Assembly: GCA_016929595.1 (NCBI GenBank)
Contig: JAFGIN010000196.1
Coordinates: 1 to 40,865 of the forward strand
Source of the DNA: Chitinispirillaceae bacterium
GTDB taxonomy: Bacteria; Fibrobacterota; Chitinivibrionia; Chitinivibrionales; Chitinispirillaceae
DNA: 40,865 bases
Direction: 5' to 3'
Made by a program: the position numbers and the translations under genes. This document shows, one piece after another, positions 27,272-34,590 of the stretch (position 1 is the stretch's first letter; each line of letters starts with the position of its first letter). The notes beneath the pieces were generated by a model that was not told the DNA's origin, searched no databases, and was given only the letters and a program-made list of their open reading frames with translations.

Positions 27272-27688
27272 TTAAATCAATAGGTAGCTTTGGAGTTCAC
27301 TTGGCATAGCACTCTTTATAAAAACCAAAAGCTTTTCTGTCATCATTAGAACCCTTTTGGCTTCTTTAATCGGTAATTCAACTATTACACCAGGATACCT
27401 TATTTCAACTGCAAACGGTGTAAGTTCTTCAGTTATTTCTCTAAATGATACGAACTCTGAATTCTGCTTCTCACATAATTGCATAAGATAAGAGAGATTA
27501 TGAACTCTATCAAAGCGAATTGAATGAAATATCAGAAATGCTTTTAATGTTTTCTCAACTGCTTGCTGGCAATGAAAACATGCCGTATCTGCTACAGGGG
27601 TTTCATTAAAAAGTAAAATTCGTGCTGATAGCAAATCACGATTGGCTTTTCGTAGCCATTCTGAGCACTCTTCAAGCTGCTGCATCAT
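27272..27688 (-). CDS. HEPN domain protein with RX4H motif
   Basis: HEPN (pfam05168) protein of about 138 residues, partner of the MNT at 27672-28007, whose stop lies inside its first codons. I take the first of two adjacent Met codons (27688); the longer frame reads through the MNT gene. Features are CFHCQQAVEKTLKAFL, then RFDRVHNLSYL and EIRYPG. RFDRVH fits the RX4H pattern of ribonuclease-active HEPN proteins, unlike the other HEPN proteins of this type in the window. A toxin role is possible; no test of this can be made from sequence. Confidence 0.83.
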   Translation of the reverse strand: MMQQLEECSEWLRKANRDLLSARILLFNETPVADTACFHCQQAVEKTLKAFLIFHSIRFDRVHNLSYLMQLCEKQNSEFVSFREITEELTPFAVEIRYPGVIVELPIKEAKRVLMMTEKLLVFIKSAMPSELQSYLLI

Positions 27689-28007
27689 AAAGAACTTTCC
27701 CTTTCTCCTCAACAACACGTTCTATTGAACTTAGCCAGGAAGAACGCTTTTGAAACTCCTCTATCGTATCTACTTTTATTTCTACCGGAACAAGTAAACC
27801 ACGCAATGCCTGATATGCCTTCACAGCTTGTGAGTGAACAGAAGTTGTAAGATCACTTGTAATAACAAGAATATCTATATCACTATTTTCATTTGGTTCC
27901 CCATACGCATGGGAACCGTATAGAAAGATCTTATCGGGGCAAAGAGTATTTACAATACGAGTTACTACTTCCTGTAAAATAGCCGGATCAATAACTTTCA
28001 TAAACAA
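27672..28007 (-). CDS. MNT nucleotidyltransferase (pair 3)
   Basis: A 111-residue minimal nucleotidyltransferase with GS-X10-D-X-D (LYGSHAYGEPNENSDIDIL) and the third acidic position in VPVEIKVDTIEEF. It ends VLYDAAA, overlapping the HEPN start. Its C-terminal part has a decayed twin at 23309-23411. It follows the family order MNT then HEPN and is probably a toxin-antitoxin-like pair. Confidence 0.87.
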   Translation of the reverse strand: MFMKVIDPAILQEVVTRIVNTLCPDKIFLYGSHAYGEPNENSDIDILVITSDLTTSVHSQAVKAYQALRGLLVPVEIKVDTIEEFQKRSSWLSSIERVVEEKGKVLYDAAA

Positions 28008-28068
28008 CCCTTAGTTATATTACTAAATCGAATCATAAGGTAAACGCAGCTTTCAGATATTCTTTAAT

Positions 28069-28449
28069 TCATGGGCGAAAATCAAAATACTCAACCCTCG
28101 AAAGGAGTTCAAACTTTTCACGCAGTTCAGGTTCATTGTCAAGAACGCATTTACCGTTAGTTACCACAGAAAACCGAAACGGAAGCGGAGCATTGTTAAT
28201 TATATGAATATCGGTTTTCATATTTACAAAAGTTTCAAGTTTCATTTCAAGCGGGATGGTAAAATCAAGATCAATTGATGATAGTGCACAGATCCTGTCA
28301 TTAAACTCTCTGGTGAGAAGAAGAGCAATGTCCAGATCATGCGGAGACTGTGATGTTAAAAAAGAGCCGTGAACATAGACAGCTGCAATGCTGTCAATTG
28401 TTGAAAAAAACCTTTTAATTGTTGCTTATATATCTATTTCGGTACTCAT
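28069..28449 (-). pseudogene. MntA-like nucleotidyltransferase with nonsense codon 8
   Basis: Starting at ATG 28449 the frame reads MSTEIDI, then TAA (28426-28428), and then stays open for about 118 codons. The open part carries AAVYVHGSFLTSQSPHDLDIALLL (GS-X9/10-D-X-D type) in the usual position, DFTIPLEMKLE, and ends with YFDFRP, the usual end of MntA proteins. It is therefore complete apart from one stop codon, or it uses a non-standard start. No HEPN gene follows: the next gene is another MNT. The upstream side is a cluster of 8-bp repeats. Confidence 0.78.
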
Positions 28450-28460
28450 ACTTTTTTCTT

Positions 28461-28581
28461 CCTCAGTTACCCAGTCACTGGCAACATAGTCACATTTTCT
28501 CTTCCTCAGTCACTCAGTCACTGGTAACATAGTCACTTTTTGTCTTCCTTAGTCACTCAGTCACAAGTTACTTAGTCACTA
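28461..28581. repeat. Degenerate cluster of the 8-bp TTAGTCAC/CAGTCACT repeat
   Basis: Three blocks of TCAGTCACT/TTAGTCACT units separated by short T-rich spacers. The last block (28549-28581) is nearly identical to 24544-24578 and 35144-35177. Its end overlaps the last codons and stop of the HepT-like gene. Confidence 0.85.
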
Positions 28582-29006
28582 TTTCCCTGCTGTTTTTTCA
28601 CAAACGCTGCAATTTGAGAGTTGAATACTTCAAAATCGGACAAGTGATGTAGTACAATCGAATGTAAAATATCTGTATTGATTTCCTGATAGGTATGCGC
28701 GGCAACATTGCGAAAACCTACCATCTTGACCATAATTGTGGACAGGTCATTATCAATTATTTTTTCGCGCGCAAGAATCTCGAAACTTTGTTTGTATGTA
28801 GCGGGTAATGAGTAATTGTTTTGTGCTATAATGATATGTGCTATATCAATGCATGCCTGAACAGCACGTTCAAGATTCAAGACGGTTATGTCATCAATGA
28901 GGAAACCCTCGATTTTACCTGCAAGCTCAGATCCGGCTTTCTTTATTGTTTTCATACAATTACGGATAATATTAATTTTAGAGATAATCGCGTCTGTCTC
29001 AAACAC
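28572..29006 (-). CDS. hepT: HepT-like HEPN toxin (DUF86)
   Basis: A 144-residue HepT family protein. The RX4HXY motif is intact in FRNVAAHTYQEI at about residues 100-107, the site that in characterised HepT proteins is both catalytic (RNase) and the Tyr that is AMPylated by MntA. It begins immediately after the stop of the cognate mntA-like gene (29007). The final residues and the stop codon come from the 8-bp repeat: the last two sense codons and the TAA are part of a GTGACTAA unit. Confidence 0.88.
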   Translation of the reverse strand: MFETDAIISKINIIRNCMKTIKKAGSELAGKIEGFLIDDITVLNLERAVQACIDIAHIIIAQNNYSLPATYKQSFEILAREKIIDNDLSTIMVKMVGFRNVAAHTYQEINTDILHSIVLHHLSDFEVFNSQIAAFVKKQQGNSD

Positions 29007-29396
29007 TTATACCACTCTCCCCAGTAGCGCATCTTCAATAATTTTTCTACTACGTTTAAAATCTATATATTCAGTGATCTTCCTTGCCTTATACAGATGA
29101 TAACAATTGATATCACGAGTAAACAGAACCTTTCCGTTCGCCAGGGCCTGCATCGTTATAATAATGTCAGCCTGGTTCAGACAAATCAGATCGACTTCGC
29201 GACCAACAAGATTTACAAGTTCTCCGGTTATGCGGGCTGTATCTTCAAACGATAGCTTATTATCAAAATAAACCGCACAATCAATATCACTTCGGTCATT
29301 GAAGCGGTCTGTAACAACCGAGCCAAACAGAATCGCGAATTGTGCGATTGGTGTGAGATAACTTGTGAGGAGAGTTTCGATGTTTTCTGTTTTCAT
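29007..29396 (-). CDS. mntA: MntA-like antitoxin nucleotidyltransferase
   Basis: A 129-residue MNT of the MntA type with GS-X10-D-X-D (LFGSVVTDRFNDRSDIDCAVYF) and EVDLICLNQAD as third acidic site. It ends in the long C-terminal helix (FKRSRKIIEDALLGRV). In the characterised MntA-HepT system MntA neutralises HepT by adding AMP to the RX4HXY Tyr; the conservation of both motifs supports a functional pair here. It is directly followed by hepT and preceded without gap by an AbiEii-like gene. Confidence 0.88.
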   Translation of the reverse strand: MKTENIETLLTSYLTPIAQFAILFGSVVTDRFNDRSDIDCAVYFDNKLSFEDTARITGELVNLVGREVDLICLNQADIIITMQALANGKVLFTRDINCYHLYKARKITEYIDFKRSRKIIEDALLGRVV

Positions 29397-30077
29397 TTAT
29401 TTTTCACGGGATTCGAAAAGCTCTTTAGCCACTTTCTGACACTGTTTTTCCACATTTTTCCATTCAGTCCAAGGTGCTATTAAGTTTTTATACTCTCTGA
29501 GATTGGTTTCTTCAAGATCATAAGGTAAGGGTGTTGATAATTGTATTTCAAGTTGCTGCAGTGCAGATTCACCATTTGGTTGAGGATAGAGTGTGTCAAA
29601 ATTCAATAAAGCATTCCCTAAAGATTGTTCGTCCAATTCTGAAGACATAGCTGCAAAATCAAGGTAATCCCGGGTTGCATTCCTTTTAAGAATTAACACA
29701 GCTTTGATACGTATCATTTCTGCTAATGTCGGAATGGTTATTACAGATCCTCCCACTGAAATTTTAGTTGTCTCAAGCGGGATATCTCTGATAAGTTGAC
29801 GTACACCCGTTTCAATACCATCAAGACTACCTAAAATTAAAACCGGTCTTTTTATACGAGCTGTTTTCCACCCAGCAACAGATTCAAGTTTTTCCAGAAT
29901 TTCGTCAAAATTGTTTATCAGGTCTGTCAAAACATGATCAGCATCTCTCGAAAAGCGGTGCTTTGAGTAGATAGCTGCGGCTGTCCCACCAACCAGGACT
30001 GCATCATTGAGCAATTGCTGCAGATGAGATGCAGATGATAATACTTTTTCCCAATCAGGTAACTCACTCCTGGACAT
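29397..30077 (-). CDS. Nucleotidyl transferase, AbiEii/AbiGii-like
   Basis: A 226-residue protein of the AbiEii-like nucleotidyltransferase group. The core is DAVLVGGTAAAIYSKHRFSRDADHVL, with GG in place of GS and D-x-D as D-A-D, then PTLAEMIRIKAVLILKRNATRDYLDF with the Lys/Arg/Asp block of the family. I start it at 30077 because GGAG stands 5 nt before that ATG; the ATG at 30107 has no such box. It overlaps the small upstream gene by 14 nt, so the two are coupled. The role could be a toxin; this is inferred from the family. Confidence 0.8.
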   Translation of the reverse strand: MSRSELPDWEKVLSSASHLQQLLNDAVLVGGTAAAIYSKHRFSRDADHVLTDLINNFDEILEKLESVAGWKTARIKRPVLILGSLDGIETGVRQLIRDIPLETTKISVGGSVITIPTLAEMIRIKAVLILKRNATRDYLDFAAMSSELDEQSLGNALLNFDTLYPQPNGESALQQLEIQLSTPLPYDLEETNLREYKNLIAPWTEWKNVEKQCQKVAKELFESREK

Positions 30078-30279
30078 AATGTCTCCAGAAATGGTATCGC
30101 TGGGCATATTTGTCTGATTGATATGCTTTGCAGATCTTTAAAATCTTTTCTTTTGCTTCTTTGAAGTTAGAACGAAGATAGTTTCTCAATTCTATCCATT
30201 CCGCCATCTTTCCACGTGATATGATATCATCAATAGCACTTAATGTAAATTCATTGTGATTTAGATGTCTGTGTTCCAT
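30064..30279 (-). CDS. Small helical protein paired with AbiEii-like gene
   Basis: A 71-residue predicted mainly helical protein (MEHRHLNHNEFTLSAIDDII and then EAKEKILKICKAY). GGAAG just before ATG 30279 supports that start over 30303. No domain is recognised. By its position and 14-nt overlap with the nucleotidyltransferase gene it is a candidate antitoxin or regulatory partner. A gene in the equivalent position, but not evidently similar, precedes the broken AbiEii gene at 32269. Confidence 0.6.
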   Translation of the reverse strand: MEHRHLNHNEFTLSAIDDIISRGKMAEWIELRNYLRSNFKEAKEKILKICKAYQSDKYAQRYHFWRHYVQE

Positions 30280-30316
30280 AGTTGCTTCCAGGCTTAAAGA
30301 CATTTTTTAAAGAAGT

Positions 30317-30438
30317 ATACTATAGGTGGTAATTGCAAGAGTCGAACTCGCCCCCAAAATCCCCGCAGGGGAACTTGCAAGGCATTGATTATTGTAAATT
30401 TCCCTGCAGGGAATTAAGAGAGGGCTTTTCTCTATTAT
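30317..30438. other. Non-coding segment with nested inverted repeats
   Basis: TTGCAAG (30333-30339) and CTTGCAA (30374-30380) can pair around two internal hairpins, GAGT-CGA-ACTC (30338-30348) and TCCCC-GCA-GGGGA (30360-30372). A second palindrome of the same sort, TTCCCTGCAGGGAA, lies at 30400-30413. On the minus strand a tRNA-like T-arm (5-bp stem, 7-nt loop TTCGACT) is readable, but no other tRNA part. Possibly a transcription end structure or a decayed tRNA-derived element. Confidence 0.4.
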
Positions 30439-30483
30439 TCCTGACTTCTTCACAATAGAATCTTTTATAGTCTCACTCGTAAC

Positions 30484-30717
30484 CTATGCAGCTACAGAAT
30501 AATTCAGGAAGCCCATTTTAAGTCCGTTTTCTTCACTTTTTCGAACGATATCCTCAACTCTGCGGGCATTTTCGATCGGAACATACTCTTCACCGCATTG
30601 TTCACATATAAAAGCAGGTACATCCAATACTACAATGGTTCTTTTTTCTCCACTCATATTGAAAACCAGAGAGGTAGTACCATTTTCCATTGAACCGCAG
30701 CATAATGGACATCTCAT
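30484..30717 (-). CDS. YgiT-type zinc-finger protein (MqsA-like antitoxin)
   Basis: A 77-residue protein with two CxxC pairs (CPLC at residues 3-6 and CEQC near 38-41) that bind zinc, and GEEYVPIENARRVEDIV at the C-terminus. Proteins of this type are the antitoxins of DUF4258-type toxins. The ATG overlaps the stop of the preceding DUF4258 frame (ATGA), so the pair was coupled; that toxin is broken here, leaving the antitoxin alone. Confidence 0.85.
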   Translation of the reverse strand: MRCPLCCGSMENGTTSLVFNMSGEKRTIVVLDVPAFICEQCGEEYVPIENARRVEDIVRKSEENGLKMGFLNYSVAA

Positions 30718-31018
30718 AATCGCTCTCTCCTTGTTTTAAAATCATCATTCCAAATTTCTAAAGAAGGGACATAAACCGTTATTACCCAGAGCATCTGTTC
30801 TTCAATAGCTATGAAAAACCCAAAACAAGACAGCTTGGTAATGGCTTATCATCACAATATTAAGCGATTATCTGACAATTTGATAATGCATGTAGAATTG
30901 AATCGATTGGAATACCTCGCTCGATTAGCCTTACCAAAGCATGTTTTTTGAATGATATATTACTAGACACTAAAAGGCTGGATATTTTTTCCAAATCAAC
31001 TGCGGACATTAGCTTCAT
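30714..31018 (-). pseudogene. Broken DUF4258 toxin
   Basis: The minus-strand frame reads MKLMSAVDLEKISSLL, then SFKKHALVRLIERGIPIDSIL, the N-terminus of a DUF4258 protein. An in-frame TAA at 30860-30862 interrupts it. After YCDDKPLPSCLVLGFS comes another stop, and the C-terminal part continues in another frame (LWVITVYVPSLEIWNDDFKTRRERL). The expected HVVVAYDEE-like stretch is deleted. The start could also be the second ATG at 31009. It lies upstream of the intact YgiT-type gene. Confidence 0.82.
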
Positions 31019-31247
31019 CCCTGGAGAACTTTTCCTTTGTTTTTAAATTCAAAGATTTAAATTTTATTTATAATTTGAGACATTTCTCTTTTTCATTCAT
31101 TTATGTGAATTACTATTCAGTCAGACATAGTTGCACCTGGCGTTTATAATTAGTGATTAACAAATTATGATCAGTGATCAGCGTTCAGTTACAAAATGAA
31201 ATAAATACTGTCCTCTCCACCAGTAACCAGTAACGGATCACCAGTCA
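31019..31247. other. AT-rich spacer downstream of wzz
   Basis: No gene or remnant was found in any frame. It contains GTGATCAGTGATCAG and, at 31217-31247, CCAGTAACCAGTAACGG with ACCAGTCACT, which is another short microrepeat type that overlaps the wzz stop. Confidence 0.5.
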
Positions 31248-32216
31248 CTACAACAAGCTCTTCCGAATCTTCTTCAAAAGCTCCTTATCCTCTTCCGTCT
31301 TCTGACCACTCGCAAATGCATGACCAAAAACAACGATCATCATGGTCATGAAAAACAACCCTGCACCGAAGACCATCGGATAGAGCTTTTTCTGTTTGAA
31401 TGTAACATACTTAAACGGTGGATCAACGATTTTGAACGCTTCCTTGCTGACTAACATTGCTTTTTCAAGTTCATTGGCGATGAGCGTCTGGATTTTTTCT
31501 CTCAATAATGGATCTGCGATGGTGATCAACTGTTTTTCCAGATAGCCAACATTCTCTTTTGCATCAGCCTGAACATTATCCTTTATGTAACTGTTTAGAT
31601 ACAGAAGATACTTTGAAAGCAGGGTATCTGAAAAAACCGAATCTTTACTTTCAATTTTAATAGTCATCAAGCCGGCTTTTGTCTCTTTTTTAAGATAGGT
31701 ACCTTTCAGCATACCACCTATACCAAGCATTACCGGTTTTTTAAAATCAGGCTTCCAGTTGTTATTAAGTGTATCATACACTTTTGCATACACTTTCGGC
31801 ATCGCTTCTTTGTAAACCATCGGAAGCAGATCGTATTTCTCTATGAGTTCAGCATTGAACTTCCTGCTGTCCAGGATCAGCTCCATTTTATCCAATCCGG
31901 GATTCGCACTGATATTCAATTGACTCGCAACAAGACCGCTGAAAGCGCCAAAACTTGACAGGTTTGGTGCTTTCTGAGCCTCACTCTCTTTCGCAGCAAT
32001 GACCGCTTCTGTTATATAGGTGGGCCCTTTGATTTTCGCCACAATAAACCCACCAATAAGACCTATCACTGTCGCTCCGATAATCCACCATTTGTTTTTG
32101 ACGAGAACGTAGATGTACTCGAGCAGGTTGATTTCGTCGGGATCGGAGGCGGTGACTGAGTGACTGAGTGACTGAGTGACTGCAGAAGACTGTTGTGACT
32201 GAGTTGTAGTGTTCAT
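31248..32216 (-). CDS. wzz: Polysaccharide chain-length determinant (Wzz)
   Basis: A 322-residue inner-membrane protein with the Wzz topology: N-terminal helix WWIIGATVIGLIGGFIVA (about residues 43-60), a large periplasmic domain, and a C-terminal helix LYPMVFGAGLFFMTMMIVV (about 285-303) preceded by a Pro-rich stretch (IVDPPFKYVTFKQKK). It regulates the modal chain length made by Wzy. No Walker motifs follow, so it is not a Wzc kinase. Residues 12-22 (AVTQSLSHSVT) are encoded by four tandem 8-bp repeat units; because 8 is not a multiple of 3, a change of one unit would shift the frame. The repeat is made only of GTGACTGA-type units, which are stop-free on this strand. Confidence 0.87.
   Translation of the reverse strand: MNTTTQSQQSSAVTQSLSHSVTASDPDEINLLEYIYVLVKNKWWIIGATVIGLIGGFIVAKIKGPTYITEAVIAAKESEAQKAPNLSSFGAFSGLVASQLNISANPGLDKMELILDSRKFNAELIEKYDLLPMVYKEAMPKVYAKVYDTLNNNWKPDFKKPVMLGIGGMLKGTYLKKETKAGLMTIKIESKDSVFSDTLLSKYLLYLNSYIKDNVQADAKENVGYLEKQLITIADPLLREKIQTLIANELEKAMLVSKEAFKIVDPPFKYVTFKQKKLYPMVFGAGLFFMTMMIVVFGHAFASGQKTEEDKELLKKIRKSLL
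32152..32183. repeat. Tandem 8-bp repeat in the wzz coding start (GTGACTGA x3 + GTGACTGC)
   Basis: Four adjacent units, read directly, covering wzz codons 12-22. It is the only array of the family found wholly inside an intact coding region here. Confidence 0.95.
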
Positions 32217-32268
32217 TTATTGAGTACTCTTTTTTTATTTAAGACTTCAAAATGTCTGCCGAAAATTA

Positions 32269-32654
32269 TTATAGTTCAGGGAACGACTTATTATTAAGAA
32301 ATGATATAATTGCATCTATAAATTGTTTTATTTCATCAACAGATACCTGTACATTCAAATAACCAGGTAACTCTTTTATCTGCACAGATGATAGCAGATA
32401 TGACAGCATTGATGGCTCCATTCAGCCTTTATCTTTTTGCATAAAAATTGCATTTCATTTGATAGCAAATGCCAATCAATATCTGTAGTCGAAAACAAGT
32501 CAAGATCATACGATTTACGGTGATCAAGATAAAACATCCCTAGTGCAGATCCACCTGTAAGAAAAAATGATTTATTTATCGAAAAAAATTCTTTTAACAA
32601 ATCAATTTTTAATGATGTCGCAGCTTTAGATTTTTCCCAATTGATGCCACACAT
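32269..32654 (-). pseudogene. AbiEii-like nucleotidyltransferase with internal deletion
   Basis: The N-terminal frame, from ATG 32654 (MCGINWEKSKAATSLK), carries SFFLTGGSALGMFYLDHRKSYDLDLF, the family nucleotidyltransferase core. It ends at 32376 after KKIKAEW. The true C-terminus is readable in another frame downstream: LPGYLNVQVSVDEIKQFIDAII to SFPEL and a stop at 32269. Family proteins are about 230-260 residues, so over 100 residues are lost between the two. It overlaps the upstream small gene by 29 nt. Confidence 0.8.
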
Positions 32655-32907
32655 TGAATATATATCTCCAATATTCTTTTCTTCTGCCAAGCAAAGGAAT
32701 AACTTTGTCAAGTATCATATATATATCACCAGGTTTCAATAGATTCCAGATCTCTTCCATAGAGCCTTCCCTTAAAATCCATGAGATCAGGCATATCTGC
32801 TCCTGCTCATCAGCAAGCCTCAGTTTTTCTTTAATAACTCCAAAGCTCCAAGGACGGTCCCAGCAAAAACTTGGAATATCAGATTCGGACAACTTTTTAA
32901 TTTTCAT
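32626..32907 (-). CDS. Small hypothetical protein upstream of broken AbiEii
   Basis: A 93-residue protein, MKIKKLSESDIPSFCWDRPW then CLISWILREGSMEEIWNLL and KPGDIYMILDKVIPLLGRR. I do not recognise a domain. Its position directly before, and overlapping, an AbiEii-type nucleotidyltransferase makes it a likely antitoxin or accessory partner. As the toxin frame is broken, this gene may be a surviving orphan. Confidence 0.6.
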   Translation of the reverse strand: MKIKKLSESDIPSFCWDRPWSFGVIKEKLRLADEQEQICLISWILREGSMEEIWNLLKPGDIYMILDKVIPLLGRRKEYWRYIFNVWHQLGKI

Positions 32908-32944
32908 TTTAATGTAAAAACTATAGCTGCAATTTTGATGTTTC

Positions 32945-33361
32945 CTATTTTAATAATTCCTGCACCACTCTGATAATATCTGAAGCATACCGCACCGCTT
33001 CAACAGCATCTTCACATCCATATGCTTCATCGGGTGTCAAATCAGGAAGACCATCAGGATACCGTGTTCCTATATAGTATCGATCAAGAACCATAGCATT
33101 TCTATAAACCGGTTTCAGCGCCAAAGCGACTTCCTCTTTTTTCCCGGAAATGTTATCTATGAGTTTTTTGATGGAGTGTCCCCACGGGTCTTCCCCAAGA
33201 GAATATGACAAGGCCTTTATTGCCTTCTCGCCTGCTTGTTGCGAATGAAAGCACGCCAATGCAAACATTTTTCTATCACTTAAAACAAACGCCGCATCCA
33301 GATCTGTTTTTGCGGTGGCGAACCACAGGTGTCCTCGTTCCTTATTTTTTTCAGCGCTCAT
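32945..33361 (-). CDS. HEPN domain protein (pair 4)
   Basis: A 138-residue HEPN protein. CFHSQQAGEKAIKALSYSLGEDPWGHSI is the family core (shown in order), followed by TRYPDGLPDLTPDEAYGCEDA. The RX4-6H motif is not evident. It belongs to a different branch from pairs 1 and 5 (GxxPWGHS type). The start overlaps its MNT partner by 11 nt. Confidence 0.86.
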   Translation of the reverse strand: MSAEKNKERGHLWFATAKTDLDAAFVLSDRKMFALACFHSQQAGEKAIKALSYSLGEDPWGHSIKKLIDNISGKKEEVALALKPVYRNAMVLDRYYIGTRYPDGLPDLTPDEAYGCEDAVEAVRYASDIIRVVQELLK

Positions 33362-33671
33362 AAATCAACTTTCCGTTAGCAACAGCTTCACGAATAAATG
33401 ATCGGTCCAACATTGATTCAAACTCTTTTGGAGTATAAATAAGCATGTCAATTTCCAAAGAGCCTAGCCGCTCGAAGAGCTCATTAAAATCATCATACCG
33501 CTGAAAGAATCGCTTTTCAGTATCTTCAATAATGATCAGATCAAGATCGCTTCTTTTATCTTGTGTTCCACGCGCCCAGGACCCAAAGATAATTACCTGT
33601 TTCACCGGTTTGTTATGAAATATTGGCCTTATACAATCGGCTATCTCTTTCCAGGATTTAAACATCAACAT
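33351..33671 (-). CDS. MNT nucleotidyltransferase (pair 4)
   Basis: A 106-residue MNT with GS-X10-D-X-D (IFGSWARGTQDKRSDLDLI) and LEIDMLIYTPKEFESML as third acidic site. It starts MLMFKSWKEI; Met at residue 3 is equally possible. The HEPN gene follows with an 11-nt overlap. Both members appear intact. Confidence 0.86.
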   Translation of the reverse strand: MLMFKSWKEIADCIRPIFHNKPVKQVIIFGSWARGTQDKRSDLDLIIIEDTEKRFFQRYDDFNELFERLGSLEIDMLIYTPKEFESMLDRSFIREAVANGKLIYER

Positions 33672-33832
33672 CCACCATTATTGAGCTTCATGTAGAATTT
33701 TTTGTCGTGTTCTCATCACTCAAACAGGACTCTGAATGAGCAACCTCTCGAGCTCCTCGTCAGATAAACTTTATCTTCCTATAGTCACACATTTACTGGC
33801 ACTTTGTCACTTTTTTCTCAAGCCACAGTGAC

Positions 33833-34243
33833 TCAAAATCCGTGACTATTTAATATTCTTTTGACCTCTATTTCAACAAATTCGACACTTATAAGAGCTT
33901 CCTTCGTTTCATCAATTGATGGAATAATCATAGTGTCAGGATATCGCACCTCAACAGCATATGTTTCAAGACATTCAATATGTTCGTACATGATATCTGG
34001 TATCCCTTCAACTGTTGATAGCAGATCCAAAAGGTATACAAGATTATGACTTTTTTTAAATGTAATTCCCAGGAATACCAAACAAGCTTTTAACATTTTT
34101 TCCACAGCCTGCTGGCAATGAAAACATATTCCATCCGTATAGGGAGAATTCTGGCTTAAAAGTGTTTCCGCAATTCCTCTATCATGCGAAGCTTTTTCCA
34201 ACCATCCCCTGACAAGTTTTTTCAACGCGTCCTTGTCATCCAT
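33833..34243 (-). CDS. HEPN domain protein (pair 5, paralogue of pair 1)
   Basis: A 136-residue HEPN protein starting MDDKDALKKLVRGWLEKA, closely similar over its length to the HEPN at 22590-22994 (shared DGICFHCQQA, KSHNLVYLLDLL, YAVEVRYPD and the SHG/DHG end). I start it at 34243 and not 34279 because of that alignment and the 8-nt overlap with the MNT gene, the same geometry as pair 1. RX4-6H is not evident. Confidence 0.86.
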   Translation of the reverse strand: MDDKDALKKLVRGWLEKASHDRGIAETLLSQNSPYTDGICFHCQQAVEKMLKACLVFLGITFKKSHNLVYLLDLLSTVEGIPDIMYEHIECLETYAVEVRYPDTMIIPSIDETKEALISVEFVEIEVKRILNSHGF

Positions 34244-34550
34244 ACAAAACTTTCCCTTCTGCCATGATTGTATTTGCAAACGATTGAGGTATTTTGTCCC
34301 ATTCAGAAAGCTCTTCAGGAGTATAAACTATAATATCGATTGGAAACTTTAATCCCCGCAATTGACGTCTAATTTCTTTTGTCCTCAGGTGACGTGGCTC
34401 GGAGGTTTCTTTTATCACAAGAAAATCCAGATCACTATTTTCATTTTCCTCCCCACGTGCATATGATCCAAAAAGAATTATTTTGACGGGGTGGGCTGTA
34501 TCGACTATTATTTGTACAATTTTCTTTATTAAATCAATATGGATATTCAT
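34236..34550 (-). CDS. MNT nucleotidyltransferase (pair 5, paralogue of pair 1)
   Basis: A 104-residue MNT, nearly identical in layout to pair 1: LFGSYARGEENENSDLDFLV (GS-X10-D-X-D), EPRHLRTKEIR, LRGLKFPIDIIVYTPEEL, IPQSFANTIMAEGKVLYG. The two pairs are recent duplicates or recombined copies. It sits 40 bp downstream of the MarR-type regulator gene. Confidence 0.87.
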   Translation of the reverse strand: MNIHIDLIKKIVQIIVDTAHPVKIILFGSYARGEENENSDLDFLVIKETSEPRHLRTKEIRRQLRGLKFPIDIIVYTPEELSEWDKIPQSFANTIMAEGKVLYG

Positions 34551-34590
34551 TGGTTTATCTAAACTCCGAACTTAGAAATCGGTTAATTCT

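Noticed and set aside
30333-30390. A tRNA gene on the minus strand
   Set aside because: Only a T-arm is readable. A matching 7-bp acceptor stem, D-arm and a normal anticodon arm are absent.
33721-33780. Minus-strand LSDEELERLLIQSPV followed by a stop
   Set aside because: It looks like the tail of a protein but only about 15 codons are open, with a stop just before; too short to assign.
22590-34243. All HEPN proteins as active RNase toxins
   Set aside because: The RX4-6H motif is seen only in the HEPN at 27272, in HepT at 28572 and in the remnant at 35366; the others lack it.
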